64,000 nucleotides of DNA from Trichuris trichiura (GCA_037903355.1 JBAJFE010000016.1:186001-250000), one strand, 5' to 3'. Positions 45,264-57,140 are shown, counted from the stretch's first letter. The notes: generated by a model not told the origin, from the letters alone. A program made the numbers and translations.

Positions 45264-48200
45264 ATGCCATACGAGGCAACGGAAAATGTTACCTGCTCAC
45301 AAGACGCTCCTTTCGGACCACGCTTTGACTGGATAAGCTCCATAGTTCATATAGTTTTCGGATCGCTCACCTGTACTGCCTATTCCGTACTTACTGTGCT
45401 GCTTGCAAAGAAGACGCCAAAAACACGTATGGATATATTTCACTTGGGTAAATATGCATCCTTAGATTTACACTATTTTACATACATGCCTAAGGTTTTC
45501 GGAGTATTGAATGATTTCTTAAGCATTGGTTGCTGTAAACGGCAAAATATTACTTTCACAAGTTAGTAAAGAAAATAGGTGCTTGATGCGGTGTCCCTAG
45601 CCTAAAGCCTGAGCTAGGATTGCAAACAGTTGTATACCATACGTTAAAAGTATTCCCGGGTAGCTCGTGTAAAGATAGGCGAAGGTACGCAACTTCTTTA
45701 AACGGAATTGAAGAACAGCTTACGTGCGGTTGTGCAGACGTTATCGTTTTCAGAGAAAACTTGCGTTAAAGCTATGACAGCTACTAAGACAAGTTTCGCA
45801 GTTACCGCTTCAGTACAGCGTCCGCAGCTACTTTTCTCGTAATTATTGTTAATAAGCAATCTTTGGAGAAAAGAAATGCAGCTGCAAATTGCACAGATGC
45901 AGCAAAACCTTTCCTAACTACTTTTATAAGGTCTAACTGCTGCTGCTACTAATAGGGCGCAAAAAGATTTCTACTTAACATTGCTCACCAAAAATTTATT
46001 TCTGTCAAGTTCTAGTGAGTGTAATTGCCATAGGAAGAAATAAAACTTAGAAGTATCAATTACCGTATAACCTGTTTAAAGCTGATATTTGTTACTTATA
46101 TTTTGGCCATATTGTCTGAGGAACTGGAAGAGAATAAGGGATAAGGCGATTTTCCTGAGCTTTCCAAAAAAGCCTATTGATAACTTACTGACTAAAATGC
46201 AGTGAAGTTATTACCGTATAATTCGTTTCGTGACCATATATCTGCTGCTCTGAAATGCATAACTCGGGATTTTTCTAAGCATATAAATAAGCTTCTATGT
46301 AACTTGGCTGCAGGGGATCCAGTGAACTCAAAAGACGTGCGTTATGAACTCATCATAAACATGCTTGTTTACTAACTGTATTTAGATGATGAAACTTCAT
46401 TAAGATTACACTTTCAAAAATCATTTGAATTCTGACTATCAGTTTCAAAAAAATAACGTAGCTTCCCTATGCGGGAGTGCTTCAGGATGCATGTTGTATC
46501 CGGCATATGAAATATGCCTGAAAAGTTCAGTGAGTCAGAAAGTTTCCAACTTTTATATGTGAAGCATACTTTGACCTTTGGAATATTTTTTTGTAAACAT
46601 GGAGCGTTTCGCTAAGAAATGTTTGGACTGCCACCCTCCTCAGACGTATAAGTTCAACGATTGTTTGAAATTACTATTTGTCCAACATGCATATTCAAAT
46701 TATGAAGTTCATTCTTTGTGAAGATAGGAAATATTCCGCAGCATAGTCAATGAAACATGAAATGCCATTTTTCGTAACTTCGGGCCTCAGGATGTCTGCT
46801 GTACATGATTGTCAGTATCGAACGTAAGTTCACGTTGCTGCATCAAGTATTTGCATTCATTGAAGAGCGTCATAAGAGATTCGGCAGCTTTTGGATGTGC
46901 ACTAAGTGTACGTATAAGCGTGATCGACCAGCTTGCAGTAATGTGACGTCGGAAAATCTCGCAATGTTGGGGCGCACGGTAGCAAAAAATGCAATTTTTT
47001 CTGAGACAAAAAGAAACTCAGAAGATACTTCACCTTATTATTTTCTGAAGGTATTGCTTTTTTCCCCAAATCAGCTTGCGAAACAAGCCCATATAAGGAA
47101 AATTACCGAAGTAAGTATAGTCTCCGCCCGCACACATGTTTTTCGTTTCCGTGGGTAACATTTTCTGCCCATAAATTAAAATCATTACGGCTTTTTAAAC
47201 TTGAAAATAACTGGTTTGTAAAACTTTTCTTTGGTCTATTTTTTAGTTTTTAAAGCCGCTGGGGCTTTGTACATAATTTTCTTTTGGACCATATAGGACT
47301 AATGATAGATAATCTTCTTTTTGGCGTAAGCTCTTCAATGCATGTACAATATTAATTCACTGGGATACACACCGAACTGTTTGCCCCCCTCCCCCCAAGT
47401 TGGGTCAGCCTGAAACCGACCTTGAAATTATTGTAGCAAGTGTGCAATGACGCGTTAGTGAAAGATATCCACTAGATATATTAATCTGCGAAGGCGTTAT
47501 CTGTTCGCCTGAATTGTTTGGAAACAGGTATCCTCATCCTGCTGTATGCTTAGGTTTCCGTGAAATCTAAATTCGCTAAGTAGCTGAATGTTAAGGTAGC
47601 TACGCAATCAAATTATGTTGAGTTGCGCTACGCATGAGTTCCACGTTATTAATACCGCTCAGTTTGTTCCGACGATTGATTAAGTTTTCCTTCTTTGGGC
47701 AATAACGTCCGGAAGTTTGGTAAGAACCATCGGTGAATGTAAGCTCAATGACAATTGGTTAAAGCAATAGACAGTGCCACTTCCATTGAAATCAATTTTG
47801 TTCCTTTTCAAGGGCTCTGTTAGCTGCCTGGAAAATGTATGCTCATAGTAGGCCTCAGTGGGAACGCTAATCAAATCAAGCGAAAGAAAACCTGAAACGC
47901 GTGAGCAAACCTACATAGGAAGCTCATTAACAGCCATACAACTACTCACACAAATTGGTTCATTTCATATATTCTTTTCCCGGATAAAAACTATATGTGG
48001 ATAGTCGCGACGTCTTATGTAACCAGTCTCTTTTATGCCTTCTCCTAAGATGAAGAGAACTAACGGTTGCGTAATTGCGTACCGCCATCCTGAACTGCTA
48101 TATCACTCCTGAGTACAGCCATCCAATTATTTTAAAAAGCCGTATTCCTAAGTAAAAGTGACGTAACTGATTTCTTGGCTTAGATTTAAGCTCGCTGCGT

Positions 48201-48979
48201 TTGTTTCAGTTCACAGCGTTGCCAGCGTGGGAATGACTTTAGCGATTGTATGGGAAAGCACAAGAATTGCAGTCAAGTATGACAGCCCAGAGATGCTTAC
48301 ACCTTTTCAATGTATGGTCAAGAGCCCGTATCCAACATTGTACATAATTTCCGATACTACGGTCTCCGAAGCAATGCTATTTTTATCATTGGACTTACTG
48401 ATTTCACTACGGTTTCCACTTTTGGGAAAAAAGATAATGCATCGAATTTTGATAGGGATGACGTGGTTCTACTTTTTAACAATAATAGCAGATGTTGCCT
48501 ACTGCTGGTACAGATCGGTTGCGCAAAACCAGAACACGTCAACGTTGATTAGCGTCCAATGCATTAACAGCGAAGTTCTTCCAGAAGACTTCTACCTCGT
48601 TCACTACATGACCAATGCCGTCGTGACGCTTTTAGCTGCCTTTCTTTGCTTGATGTGTATGTTCATTTATCACAGGCAAAAGTCTGAAAATGATGCCGTC
48701 CGAGCAGTTCAACTGAAGCGGCAAGGACTCGTCTTAAAAAGGCTCACCACTTTGTTTTTATACACGTTGATTGTTCAAACGATGCCTTTGCTCGTTGTAA
48801 CTTGTCTTTATGCTAGTGGGGAAGATTCACCTCATCTCGTCGTTGTTTGGTTGGCACAAATCATCCTCTATCCAACCTATCCGTTGCATTCTCTGACGCG
48901 GGAATACAAAAACATGAAGCGACAGCGTTCGGTGAAAGTGAATCCATGTCCTTCGACATTGCGCAATTTACTTCCGTAA
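45264..48979 (+). CDS. Seven-transmembrane G-protein-coupled receptor, nematode serpentine type
   Basis: Two exons in matching phase: 45264-45447 (donor TTGG-GTAAAT) and 48210-48979 (acceptor TTTGTTTCAG), with an intron of 2762 bp. The product is 317 aa. Seven hydrophobic segments: about 23-47, 59-80, 103-129, 138-160, 189-213, 237-262 and 269-292. TM3 ends in DLLISLRFP, the place of the DRY motif. Cys96 and Cys179 are placed for the extracellular disulfide. TM7 has YPTYP and is followed by a basic tail (REYKNMKRQR). N-glycosylation sites are near the N-terminus (NVT). The length and loops fit nematode Srsx/Srx-like chemoreceptors; the subclass is uncertain. The start ATG follows a TATAGTTTAG acceptor by one base. 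Role: plasma-membrane receptor, ligand unknown. Confidence 0.8.
45448..48209 (+). other. Intron 1 of the 7TM receptor
   Basis: Contains a + frame at 46805-47158 with SFWMCTKCTYKRDRPAC, reminiscent of a FLYWCH-type zinc finger of Mutator-like transposons but too short to claim. Otherwise nothing recognised. Confidence 0.5.
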
Positions 48980-50217
48980 GTGTTGTTCATAATTTTAGCA
49001 CTAAAATGTTTTTCTAGTTCAGCAGTAAGCAATGCCGTCATATTTGAGCTTCAAATCTTAAGACTGCACTAAACTACGACTGGCATCAATGTGGAATAGC
49101 TTAAAGTTGTGTTAGCCCTCAGTTTATTGGCTGAGCTTGCTGTGTTTCAGGTTTTTGCTTGATTAGAATTTATTTTCTTCCTTTTCAGACATGTTTTATT
49201 GTTCTTCTACTTTTTTCTTTATATGGCTAATAAGGCTCTTCGTTTATTGACTGCTACATTATTCTTCCAGTAACGGTTTTCACTTACTCAATGTTATGCT
49301 GCTCCTTTTCTTCTCTTTCTTTGTCTCTTCCGTTAATCTTTTTGTTTATTGACTCTTATGCCACTCTTTTGCTATTTAAACAAAGGAAGGAAAGAAAAAA
49401 AGGAATAATTTAACGGTCAAATAAACGAAGAGCCCGATGAGGAAGAAAGAAAATGCGTAAAATAGTAGCGAACGAACGAAGGGTCTTAGGGGATAAATAA
49501 ATAGAGCTGAAAAATGAAAACAGAGTTGAAACAATAGAAAACGAAATAGTAGAAAGCTGAAAACAGTATGATTTGGGCAAATATTATTTTAAATTGTTCA
49601 ATCGTAACGCTTACCACTCAACAGCAGTTAAACAACCTATTCTACTGTTAAATAAGAAATAATTTTGATTTTTTAAAAACAAATTTCGTTCCTAATTAGT
49701 ACTATACATTTTAGAGCAATAAGCATCAAGTTCCACAATTAGGTATCGATTGAAGAAGCGAGCACTTATTCGTTGGCGGGAAAATGGAGTTGTCTGTTCC
49801 AGTGAGCAGCGGCTATATAATTTGCTTCAGAAGCGCTCGACGCCTTTACAAGGTAAAGTAAAACCAGAATTCTTACCTCTTTGTCTCATTTATCTGACCA
49901 TCCCTTTGATTAACATAAGGTTATGTGCAACGTACCTTAGTTATATTAATACATTCAAAATAAAACCTACAAATTACAACGGGTCGTAAAAAATGTAAAC
50001 ATGGAATACTATACCTATTATTTGCTTTTTTAACTAGGAATTGCCACTAGTTGTTTTATTTTGCTATTGCCTATTGAAGTAGCCTTCATATCCAAGCAAG
50101 TTAGTTTTGTTGCGAGACATCCAGCATATTAATATGACCGTATCGAAGTAGCCCAACCCGTACGACGCATTTCTGGGAAAAGTGTTGCGGGAAGCTCTTC
50201 GCCAACAGTGTTCACAC
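48980..50217. other. Intergenic DNA right of the receptor
   Basis: An imperfect inverted relation exists between 'aaggctcttcgtttattgac' (about 49229) and 'gtcaaataaacgaagagccc' (about 49417), framing poly-pyrimidine and poly-purine stretches. This is a possible degenerate MITE. No gene seen. Confidence 0.35.
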
Positions 50218-50227
50218 TAAACACTGA

Positions 50228-50497
50228 AAAGTGGCTTGGTAGGTCTTCTACAGCTTTTCCCTGTTTTTGTGTCTGTATTAGTCTCTGTAATTAAACAATT
50301 GCTTTACCGACGGATGGAAGAGCGATTATTTAAAAAATTGTACAAAACCAATACACTCAACTTTGTTTCAGAGCTTTCGGAACGCTCTAGTTCCGTCGTC
50401 AGTGAGAGGGAGGAGAGTAAGACACAAAAACGGGAAAAGCCGTAGAAGACCTACCAAACCATGAAACATCATCCCGTTACGAAGCATCCTGTATTCA
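50228..50497 (-). mobile_element. Inverted-repeat retroelement insertion outside the array (element 7)
   Basis: Flanks TAAACACTGA at 50218-50227 and 50498-50507. Outer arms (ggtaggtcttctac ... gtagaagacctacc) pair. It shares 'cggatggaagagcgattattt' with element 6. The minus-strand core at 50404-50371 is CTGACGA, C, GGAAC-tagagc-GTTCC, GAAAGCTC: a third stem sequence with pairing kept. The tail 'cccgttacgaagcatcctgt' on the right defines the family tail. Confidence 0.75.
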
Positions 50498-50507
50498 TAA
50501 ACACTGA

Positions 50508-53500
50508 CAAACTGAAACATAAAAGAAAAGTAAACTATAAGCGGTTGCAAACCGGTCGCTGCATTTTCGTTTTTTAAATATAACGATCGCTGTATGCTAA
50601 TTTTTATTTATATAATCCCCAAAGCTTCCGGATTAAGCTTGATCTGCTTTCGACGAATTGAGGGAATTAAGTCTGACGCAAAAATCGTGAACAGTGAGCT
50701 GCATTCGTTCATCGGAATAAAAAATTTGTCTTCCTTAAATTAAGCTGCAATGTTTGGAATTAATCGATAGCGATGTTTCCTCAATCTATTTCACGGATAG
50801 CAAGTGACGTGAACAAAAAAGAATCCTATCAAGATCAATGACGAAGGCGCAATGTGGCCGAAATACAGCTTGCGTTTGGCTCCCCTCTTACGAACAGTGA
50901 TTTATTACAGCAACCGATTTCGTGTGACAAGGCAAAAAGCGCCTGCTAGTAGCACTATAATGCGTAGCAACAAAGCCTTCGTAAGTGTATTTAATTTTTT
51001 GCGTGTTCTGATGCTTTAGCTCAATTAGCAGATAATCTTTCTGAATCTAAAAGGAAAAATCATTGACCTGAACAACTGCGCAGCAAGTTTGGCAATCTCT
51101 TAGGAAACGCAGTTATAGTCTGCCTAGTTTTATGACGGGAAAACTTCTTATGCCCAAAAGTTTAACAACTGTCATTGCAGCTTAATGAGCGTTTGAAGAA
51201 CAGCTGCAATGAATATTGATTTCGCAAGAATAGGGAATGCGGTCAGCACATCATTTGCTCGCTTCAGTTGTTTTTGATTTATTACTTTGTGAAATAATAC
51301 ATGACACCTCTTAAAAAGCTGCTCTTGCAGCTTAGCCCATTTCGCGTTAACAAACAGCCAGTGCTGGTACGTTCAACCATTCCTGATGGAATATTAACTT
51401 TTTCAAATACTATTTACTGGTACCACCTTATCTGGGCTCGTCTTCTGGCTAATACCTCTCAACCGGTAAGTCATTACTTCTAAGTTTCAAGGCCGTGAGT
51501 ATACATACTTTAAAAAAATTTAAACTTCTTTCGTCCATTGGTTGTTAATAAATGCACTGCAGCCTGAATCACTCATGCCTAGGTCATTAGTTTTTATACT
51601 GCTTGTAACAAGAAGGTCCTTTACTGGTTTGACATATCAAAATGTCTTTGCTGAAAAAGGGACCCGGTAATCCCGAAATCTTTGAATCTAATTTTTATTA
51701 CATTTTTATCTTATGAGAACGTGAATAATCCGTTAGCAGAAAGTTAGTCTTCAAGTATCATTTGTTTCAACTGATCAATATTCTATCTTTGAATAATACG
51801 TTCTTTCTTACACTGACTAATCACAACCAACCGCTTCTCGCATCGTCGTCGCTCCTGTTGTCTTCAGTCATAGGATTGAGGCCACGCTCGGTAACAAATC
51901 TCAGTGCGCGTGACATATGTTCATTTGGGTCAGGGAATAGTATGTCTAGCCACAGCAGTCAATACAAACCTAGTTGATCTAAAGCATGTCTGTTCTAATA
52001 CATGACAGTCAAGACAGTCGATCAGCAAAACCCTGAAGCGCTATTGACAGTCGATCAGCAAAACCCTGAAGCGCTGTTGCTCTTCTATCTTTGATATTAG
52101 AAAGATTTAAACAGCTATTCATTCACAGCTTACTGGCACATTTCCATTGATGACAATAATGCCATTTATGTAATCACGGGATGTAGAGCCAACATATTTT
52201 TTTAAAAGGTCTTCCAGCCATTATTTTTTGACGAGGCATCTCTCTGATTTCAATAGCCTAATTTCTCAATTACATATTGTCCTACAAGTCCTATCGATAT
52301 ATCGCAGCTTTTTCGTTTATCTTCCTTCACTGTATAGCTATTCAGTATCAGATTACTTTGGAAATGCGTTTATAGCTTTTAAATTGATCTCAAAAAACGT
52401 CCCACCTTAAAGTTTGCCCTATACAACGCGTATTGGGCAACGCTTTTATGTTTTTTAACTGAAAGCTTCTTGGAAGGGAAGCATTGAAACTGCTCGCGGT
52501 GCAGTAAAGAACATAATCGTTCTACTGCTTGATAAGCTGATTTCATAAAGGAAAAGTAGTACTGTATTGATATGCTGAAAATATTCTTTTTTGGAGACAC
52601 GTTAACGTCATTCTCGATTTAGGCATAAACAAAGCATTAAATGTCTGCTACTAATTTTTTTCTTAAGTTTTTCAAATCATATTACTTCAGCGAGCATTCT
52701 TGCTTTTTCGTAGCTTTGCCAACGAGCAGCTCCTTGCCAAAACGCATAAAAATTCCACGCTTACAGGTTAAGAAGCATGTAAGCAGCTGCCCATATTCTA
52801 CAATTCAGATTTCAATCTATAAAAGAAAAGAGTTCAGATAGAACTAAAATGTCATTTTAAAAACCTTTCACTCTCATCGTAGCGGGGGGAATTTTTTATT
52901 ATTTTTAAGAACATAATTACGCAGTTACTTTGCCATCTTTGGTAAACCTGAATCAGAACAGATGGAGGAATGCGAACCGGTCGTCACCGTTTCCCTCCAT
53001 AACTTATTGTGCACTAACCACTTAATACTGCACCTATTACTTAGGAAAGGAATTGCAAAAAGGTACGAGATAACTGACCAATCAAAAAGTGTGAAATGGT
53101 GAGTCGGCAACAAAGAAATCGGAAAAATTAAAGATGTGATGTAGGACTCAAAAATGGAGGTTAACAAAAGAATATGAAAGGGCGAGAATGAAAAACCAAT
53201 AAACTAAGAACTAAACATAATATGAAAAGGCGCATTTAAATGATAGTACAAACAAAATGCAGGTTCGGTTCGAGTTGGTCTGACTTTTCCGGTTCAGTTT
53301 TATCAACAGTGACGAAATAAGTGCGTAGTCATACCGTCAACAGAAGTAGCATTAACTAAATGATAAACATAGGAAATTGCAGTTCAATTAACGGCTCATT
53401 GAGAAATCTTATAAGTAAAGTTACTGCAGAAGCAGCCCATACGCGACAAACTGGTCCGCAGAATGCAACTTGCAGAATCAGTCGCGCCATCGAACAGTGT

Positions 53501-53560
53501 TAGTAAGGCTTTTTCAAGGCTTACAAAAAGTTAATATATGCCTGTCTGAGCAATGGGGGA
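50508..53560. other. Intergenic DNA between element 7 and the hexosaminidase gene
   Basis: No gene recognised. One 33-bp direct tandem repeat lies at 52013-52075 (two copies of the 'gacagtcgatcagcaaaacc' unit). Confidence 0.4.
52013..52075. repeat. 33-bp tandem repeat, two copies
   Basis: The unit starts GACAGTCGATCAGCAAAACC and continues CTGAAGCGCT; copies begin at 52013 and 52046. No other copies seen in the window. Confidence 0.8.
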
Positions 53561-53715
53561 TATTTATATGATTTGCATTTCTGTCCGGACATACAATAGG
53601 CAAGCAGTAGGGAAATATCCCTTTCTATTAGCAGCTAAGTCGCAACTGCTAACAACTGAAACCCATCCCATTATTAGCATCTTCAAATCTTTAAGCTACT
53701 TTGCTGATAGCGGTA

Positions 53716-53727
53716 TTTTTATTTCAG
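53716..53727 (+). promoter_or_regulatory. Splice acceptor upstream of the hexosaminidase start
   Basis: ATTTTTATTTCAG immediately before CATT-ATG. No donor-bearing upstream exon is evident, so a spliced-leader acceptor is the favoured reading. Confidence 0.55.
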
Positions 53728-53731
53728 CATT

Positions 53732-55378
53732 ATGGCCTGCGAATCGTTGTGGGTACTCTTCGTTTTGTTAAGCTCGTTCAATACCCTGGCATTTCATAAT
53801 CGAAGCGATAGGTTCTCCTTCCCTAGAACAAAGGGAATGCCTTGGCCAATGCCGCAGGAGATTCACCTTGGAGAGCCACTGTCACTTGTGGAAGACAAGT
53901 TTTCCTTCAGGACCGATTTTGCATGCGACATCCTCGACCATGCAATAGAATATTACAAGAATATTATGTTTAAATATTGTGACAAACTCTGCCCATCGAA
54001 CAATTACACTAACAGTAGTCAGAAAGAGGCGGATGTTGCTTACCTGACCGAGTTGCACATAATAATTAATGCGCCTTGTCCAAAAAGCAACCCCCCAAGT
54101 GACATGATGGAAAATTACACGCTTGTTGTAGAAAGTAATGGCACTGCATATCTTCAAGCTTCAGAAATATGGGGTGCTCTGCGCGGATTGGAGACGTTCA
54201 GCCAGCTGATAATAAGGCCTGATTACCATGCAGGGGATGGATGCACAGGATTGGCTATTCGGACAGCAAAAATCACAGATAGGCCAAGATTTCCTTACAG
54301 AGGAATTCTTCTGGACACTTCGCGACATTTTCTGTCAGTGCCAATGATCAAAGGCAATTTGGAGCTGATGGGACAGAACAAGTTTAATGTTTTCCATTGG
54401 CATATCGTTGATGATACTTCATTCCCATACGAGAGCAAACTGATTCCAGAATTAAGCAGGAAAGGCGCATTTTCTTCATCTCATACCTATAGTCAGGATG
54501 ACGTTAAGAATATTATCCAACATGCACGCTTATGGGGTATTCGTGTGGTAGTTGAATTTGATACGCCTGGTCATGTTTTATCATGGGGAGCTGGTGTACC
54601 AGAGCTTCTTACCAACTGCAGTAACACGGACATAAATGCTTACGGTATACCTTCAACGGGAACTTTGAATCCAACAATTGATAAGAACTATGATTTTCTG
54701 GCTTCTTTCTTCCAAGAAGCTTTTCAACTATTCACAGATTCGGCCGTGCATCTTGGCGGGGACGAAGTTTCGTTCGCTTGCTGGTCATCTGATGCTCAAG
54801 TACGAGAATTCATGAAGCAAATGAATTACACAAGTTACGCTCAGCTGCAAGACTACTACTTTCACAACTTGCACAAAATTCTCAAACGCTTAGACCCGGA
54901 AAGGCGGTTTATCTATTGGCAAGAAGTATTTGACGAAAACACTACGCTCCCATTGAATGCCATAGTTCAAGTCTGGAAAAACGGCCACAAGGAGGCGCTT
55001 GAAAAAATTACCAAAAATGGTTTTAATGCGTTGTTGTCCAGTTGTTGGTACTTAAATTATATTAATTACGGTTCCGACTGGCACGATTTTTATAAATGTG
55101 ATCCCCAAGATTTCAATGGCACTCTTGAGCAGAAGGAGCTCGTTTTGGGAGGAACAGTTTGCATGTGGGGCGAGTACGTTGATGGTACCAACTTGCTGCC
55201 GCGTCTGTGGCCAAGAGCATCAGTTGTTGCGGAACGCCTTTGGAGCGACGCATCCGTCAACAATATTACCGAAGCGGAATCTCGTTTGGAGGAGCATCGA
55301 TGTCGAATGCTTCAACGTGGCTTTCCAGCCGAGCCTGTAAACGGTCCCGGATATTGCTATGAAGTGCCTGGCGTGTGA
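53732..55378 (+). CDS. Beta-N-acetylhexosaminidase (GH20), secreted/lysosomal
   Basis: The enzyme removes terminal N-acetylglucosamine/galactosamine from glycans and glycolipids (family knowledge). A single open frame of 548 aa has a signal peptide (about 1-20, core LWVLFVLLSSFNTLA). The N-terminal non-catalytic domain (about 40-165) is followed by the GH20 barrel from PRFPYRGILLDTSRHF (Arg190 at the substrate position). Then FHWHIVDD (221-228), EFDTPGH (275-281) and HLGGDEV with the catalytic pair Asp344-Glu345. The C-terminus has the usual LWPRASVVAERLWS. Several NxS/T sites. Length is normal for animal HexA/HexB homologues. The frame lacks introns, unusual for an animal hex gene. A strong acceptor (TTTTTATTTCAG, ending 53727) lies four bases before ATG, pointing to trans-splicing or a 5' UTR intron. 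Confidence 0.96.
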   Translation: MACESLWVLFVLLSSFNTLAFHNRSDRFSFPRTKGMPWPMPQEIHLGEPLSLVEDKFSFRTDFACDILDHAIEYYKNIMFKYCDKLCPSNNYTNSSQKEADVAYLTELHIIINAPCPKSNPPSDMMENYTLVVESNGTAYLQASEIWGALRGLETFSQLIIRPDYHAGDGCTGLAIRTAKITDRPRFPYRGILLDTSRHFLSVPMIKGNLELMGQNKFNVFHWHIVDDTSFPYESKLIPELSRKGAFSSSHTYSQDDVKNIIQHARLWGIRVVVEFDTPGHVLSWGAGVPELLTNCSNTDINAYGIPSTGTLNPTIDKNYDFLASFFQEAFQLFTDSAVHLGGDEVSFACWSSDAQVREFMKQMNYTSYAQLQDYYFHNLHKILKRLDPERRFIYWQEVFDENTTLPLNAIVQVWKNGHKEALEKITKNGFNALLSSCWYLNYINYGSDWHDFYKCDPQDFNGTLEQKELVLGGTVCMWGEYVDGTNLLPRLWPRASVVAERLWSDASVNNITEAESRLEEHRCRMLQRGFPAEPVNGPGYCYEVPGV

Positions 55379-55476
55379 AAATGCATGCTTCACCATTATG
55401 GGAGACGAAAGTTTGTTGCTCATGCGTCTACGAGTTCGGAATAATTCTATTAGCGGACAATTTTTGTAGTTTTCTA

Positions 55477-55482
55477 AATAAA
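55477..55482 (+). terminator. Polyadenylation signal of the hexosaminidase gene
   Basis: AATAAA about 100 bases after the stop codon, followed by an A-rich then T-rich stretch. Confidence 0.6.
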
Positions 55483-55946
55483 ACAGTTTAAAAAAATATT
55501 TAACGACTGCAACGAGAATTTCAACCTTTTTAACAGATAGTGTTTCACTGAGAATTACGGTAAAATGCTAAATGCTCTTGCAGGCCGTAATTGAAGACGA
55601 ACTGCATTATTTCTATTCGAACTATAAAGCTTAAAGTTTTTCCCACATCGGTTAATTGCGTGTTTATTTGAAATGAGATATCCATTTCTATGTCGTATTG
55701 AACCGCTTATGGATGTTCAAGTAAAATCTTACTGTAGTCAACGTTCCAATAAAATGCCTACCCATGAATGCCGTTCCTCTATGTACAATCAAAATTTTTG
55801 AACTTTGACGCTGTTCGTTGGTACCTTATTTAGAGTGACCTTTTCGACTTGAGAGTTATGGATAAGGAAAACAAAAAAAGAAAACGGTACGGTTCATCGA
55901 AGCTTTTGGCTTTTCTTATACGCGTAAGTTTAGCACGTATTACCGT
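55483..55946. other. Spacer between hexosaminidase and the small two-exon gene
   Basis: AT-rich with no gene seen. GTTTAG at 55928-55933 is a possible acceptor for the next gene. Confidence 0.4.
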
Positions 55947-56466
55947 ATGGAAAACGGTACAATGAAGAGCGTTGAGCCAGCTGGAGTGCCAGCAGTCTTT
56001 TCTGGCGAAAAATGCGGAAACATGTTAGAGATTTTAGTTGAAAATGCGGTGAGAACTATCCGTAGCTGCATTCGAATGCAAAGCGATTTACGTTTTGATT
56101 CAGAAGATAGACAACTTGTGCGGGTGCCCTTTAGCCGCAAAAACTGTAATGAAGTTGTGGAACGAATATCGAAGGAGATGGAGGTTTGTTTGATTGAATA
56201 TTTTGTCAGTATTTGCCGCTGTGAAATGTCCGCCCGTTGTCCACTTAGTTGCAGTCATTCGCTTTAGCATTCTGCCGACAAGGTTGATGTACGCTGCATG
56301 TTGCGAATTTCTTCACTGCTATCAGGAGACAATAAAGAGCCAGGACCTGCAGAAAGCTGTGGCCGAAATGTTTGCTGCATGGCACGATGCCGAAGTGCTC
56401 TCCCATGAAGACGCCCAAATGCTGATCACCCGAATGTACTCTCTCTGCGGCAATCCGGTAATCTAA
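55947..56466 (+). CDS. Unrecognised small two-exon gene, about 125 aa
   Basis: Exon 1, 55947-56183, encodes 79 codons starting [13 protein letters not shown], with a region that should be helical ([19 protein letters not shown]). Donor ATGGAG-GTTTGT. The best phase-consistent acceptor is CTTCACTGCTATCAG (ending 56325). Exon 2, 56326-56466, reads [24 protein letters not shown] and ends at TAA. The joined protein is soluble and mostly helical, with no signal peptide or membrane segment. It could be a small subunit of a nuclear or cytosolic complex, but I recognise no family. The intron is 142 bp. Composition of both exons is more coding-like (fewer stops, GC-richer) than the flanks. Other acceptors would change the junction. 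Confidence 0.45.
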
Positions 56467-56469
56467 GCC

Positions 56470-57140
56470 ATGGTTATATTTCCCTATGGTAACCACAGCC
56501 CTTTTTAGATGAACCCTGAGTAAAACTGCCAACTTTTTCCATGCCCTATACGCTTGTTACGGTTTTGTTCCATTAGGCGTAAGGAAATTTGTTAATTACC
56601 GTCACTTGGAATGAATGAAGTCGTGAGCTCCTAAGGTACCCCAAGCTTACGATATGGGTATCGTTGACGGCCTGATATGCAATATCTTGTAAGCGCTTTT
56701 GTTTCTTATTATATTTTACCATGCAAACCGTATTTTCGATAATACTTCACGCTTCATTAAATTATTTAGCAAACAAATCTGAAAGTTCACGTGAAAGATA
56801 AACTGAATATTCGCTTTGCGAAGCCGCTTTTCCAGGAAAACATTGACTAGTCTTGACAAGTTAAATATGAAAAACAATATGCTTATTTTGAACTTTCCCG
56901 GTTCAAAAATTTTGTGTTTATCTCTGCTTGGTGTCTCGGTAGTTAATCGATAAGAAATAGCGAAGAACAGCTAGGAAAACGCAGAGCGGTAAGGCAACAA
57001 TGGGTTGCTTGCAGAATTTTACATTTGCGTCTGTTTTAGCATATTATGGAAAAGAATGTCTTGGGCGTAAAAAGGCAATAAGACTACGCAGAAAAATGTT
57101 GGGCTATTGTTCTGTACCAGTTTTCAACGGGTTTGGGTCA
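56470..57140. other. Intergenic DNA
   Basis: No gene or repeat recognised. Confidence 0.35.
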
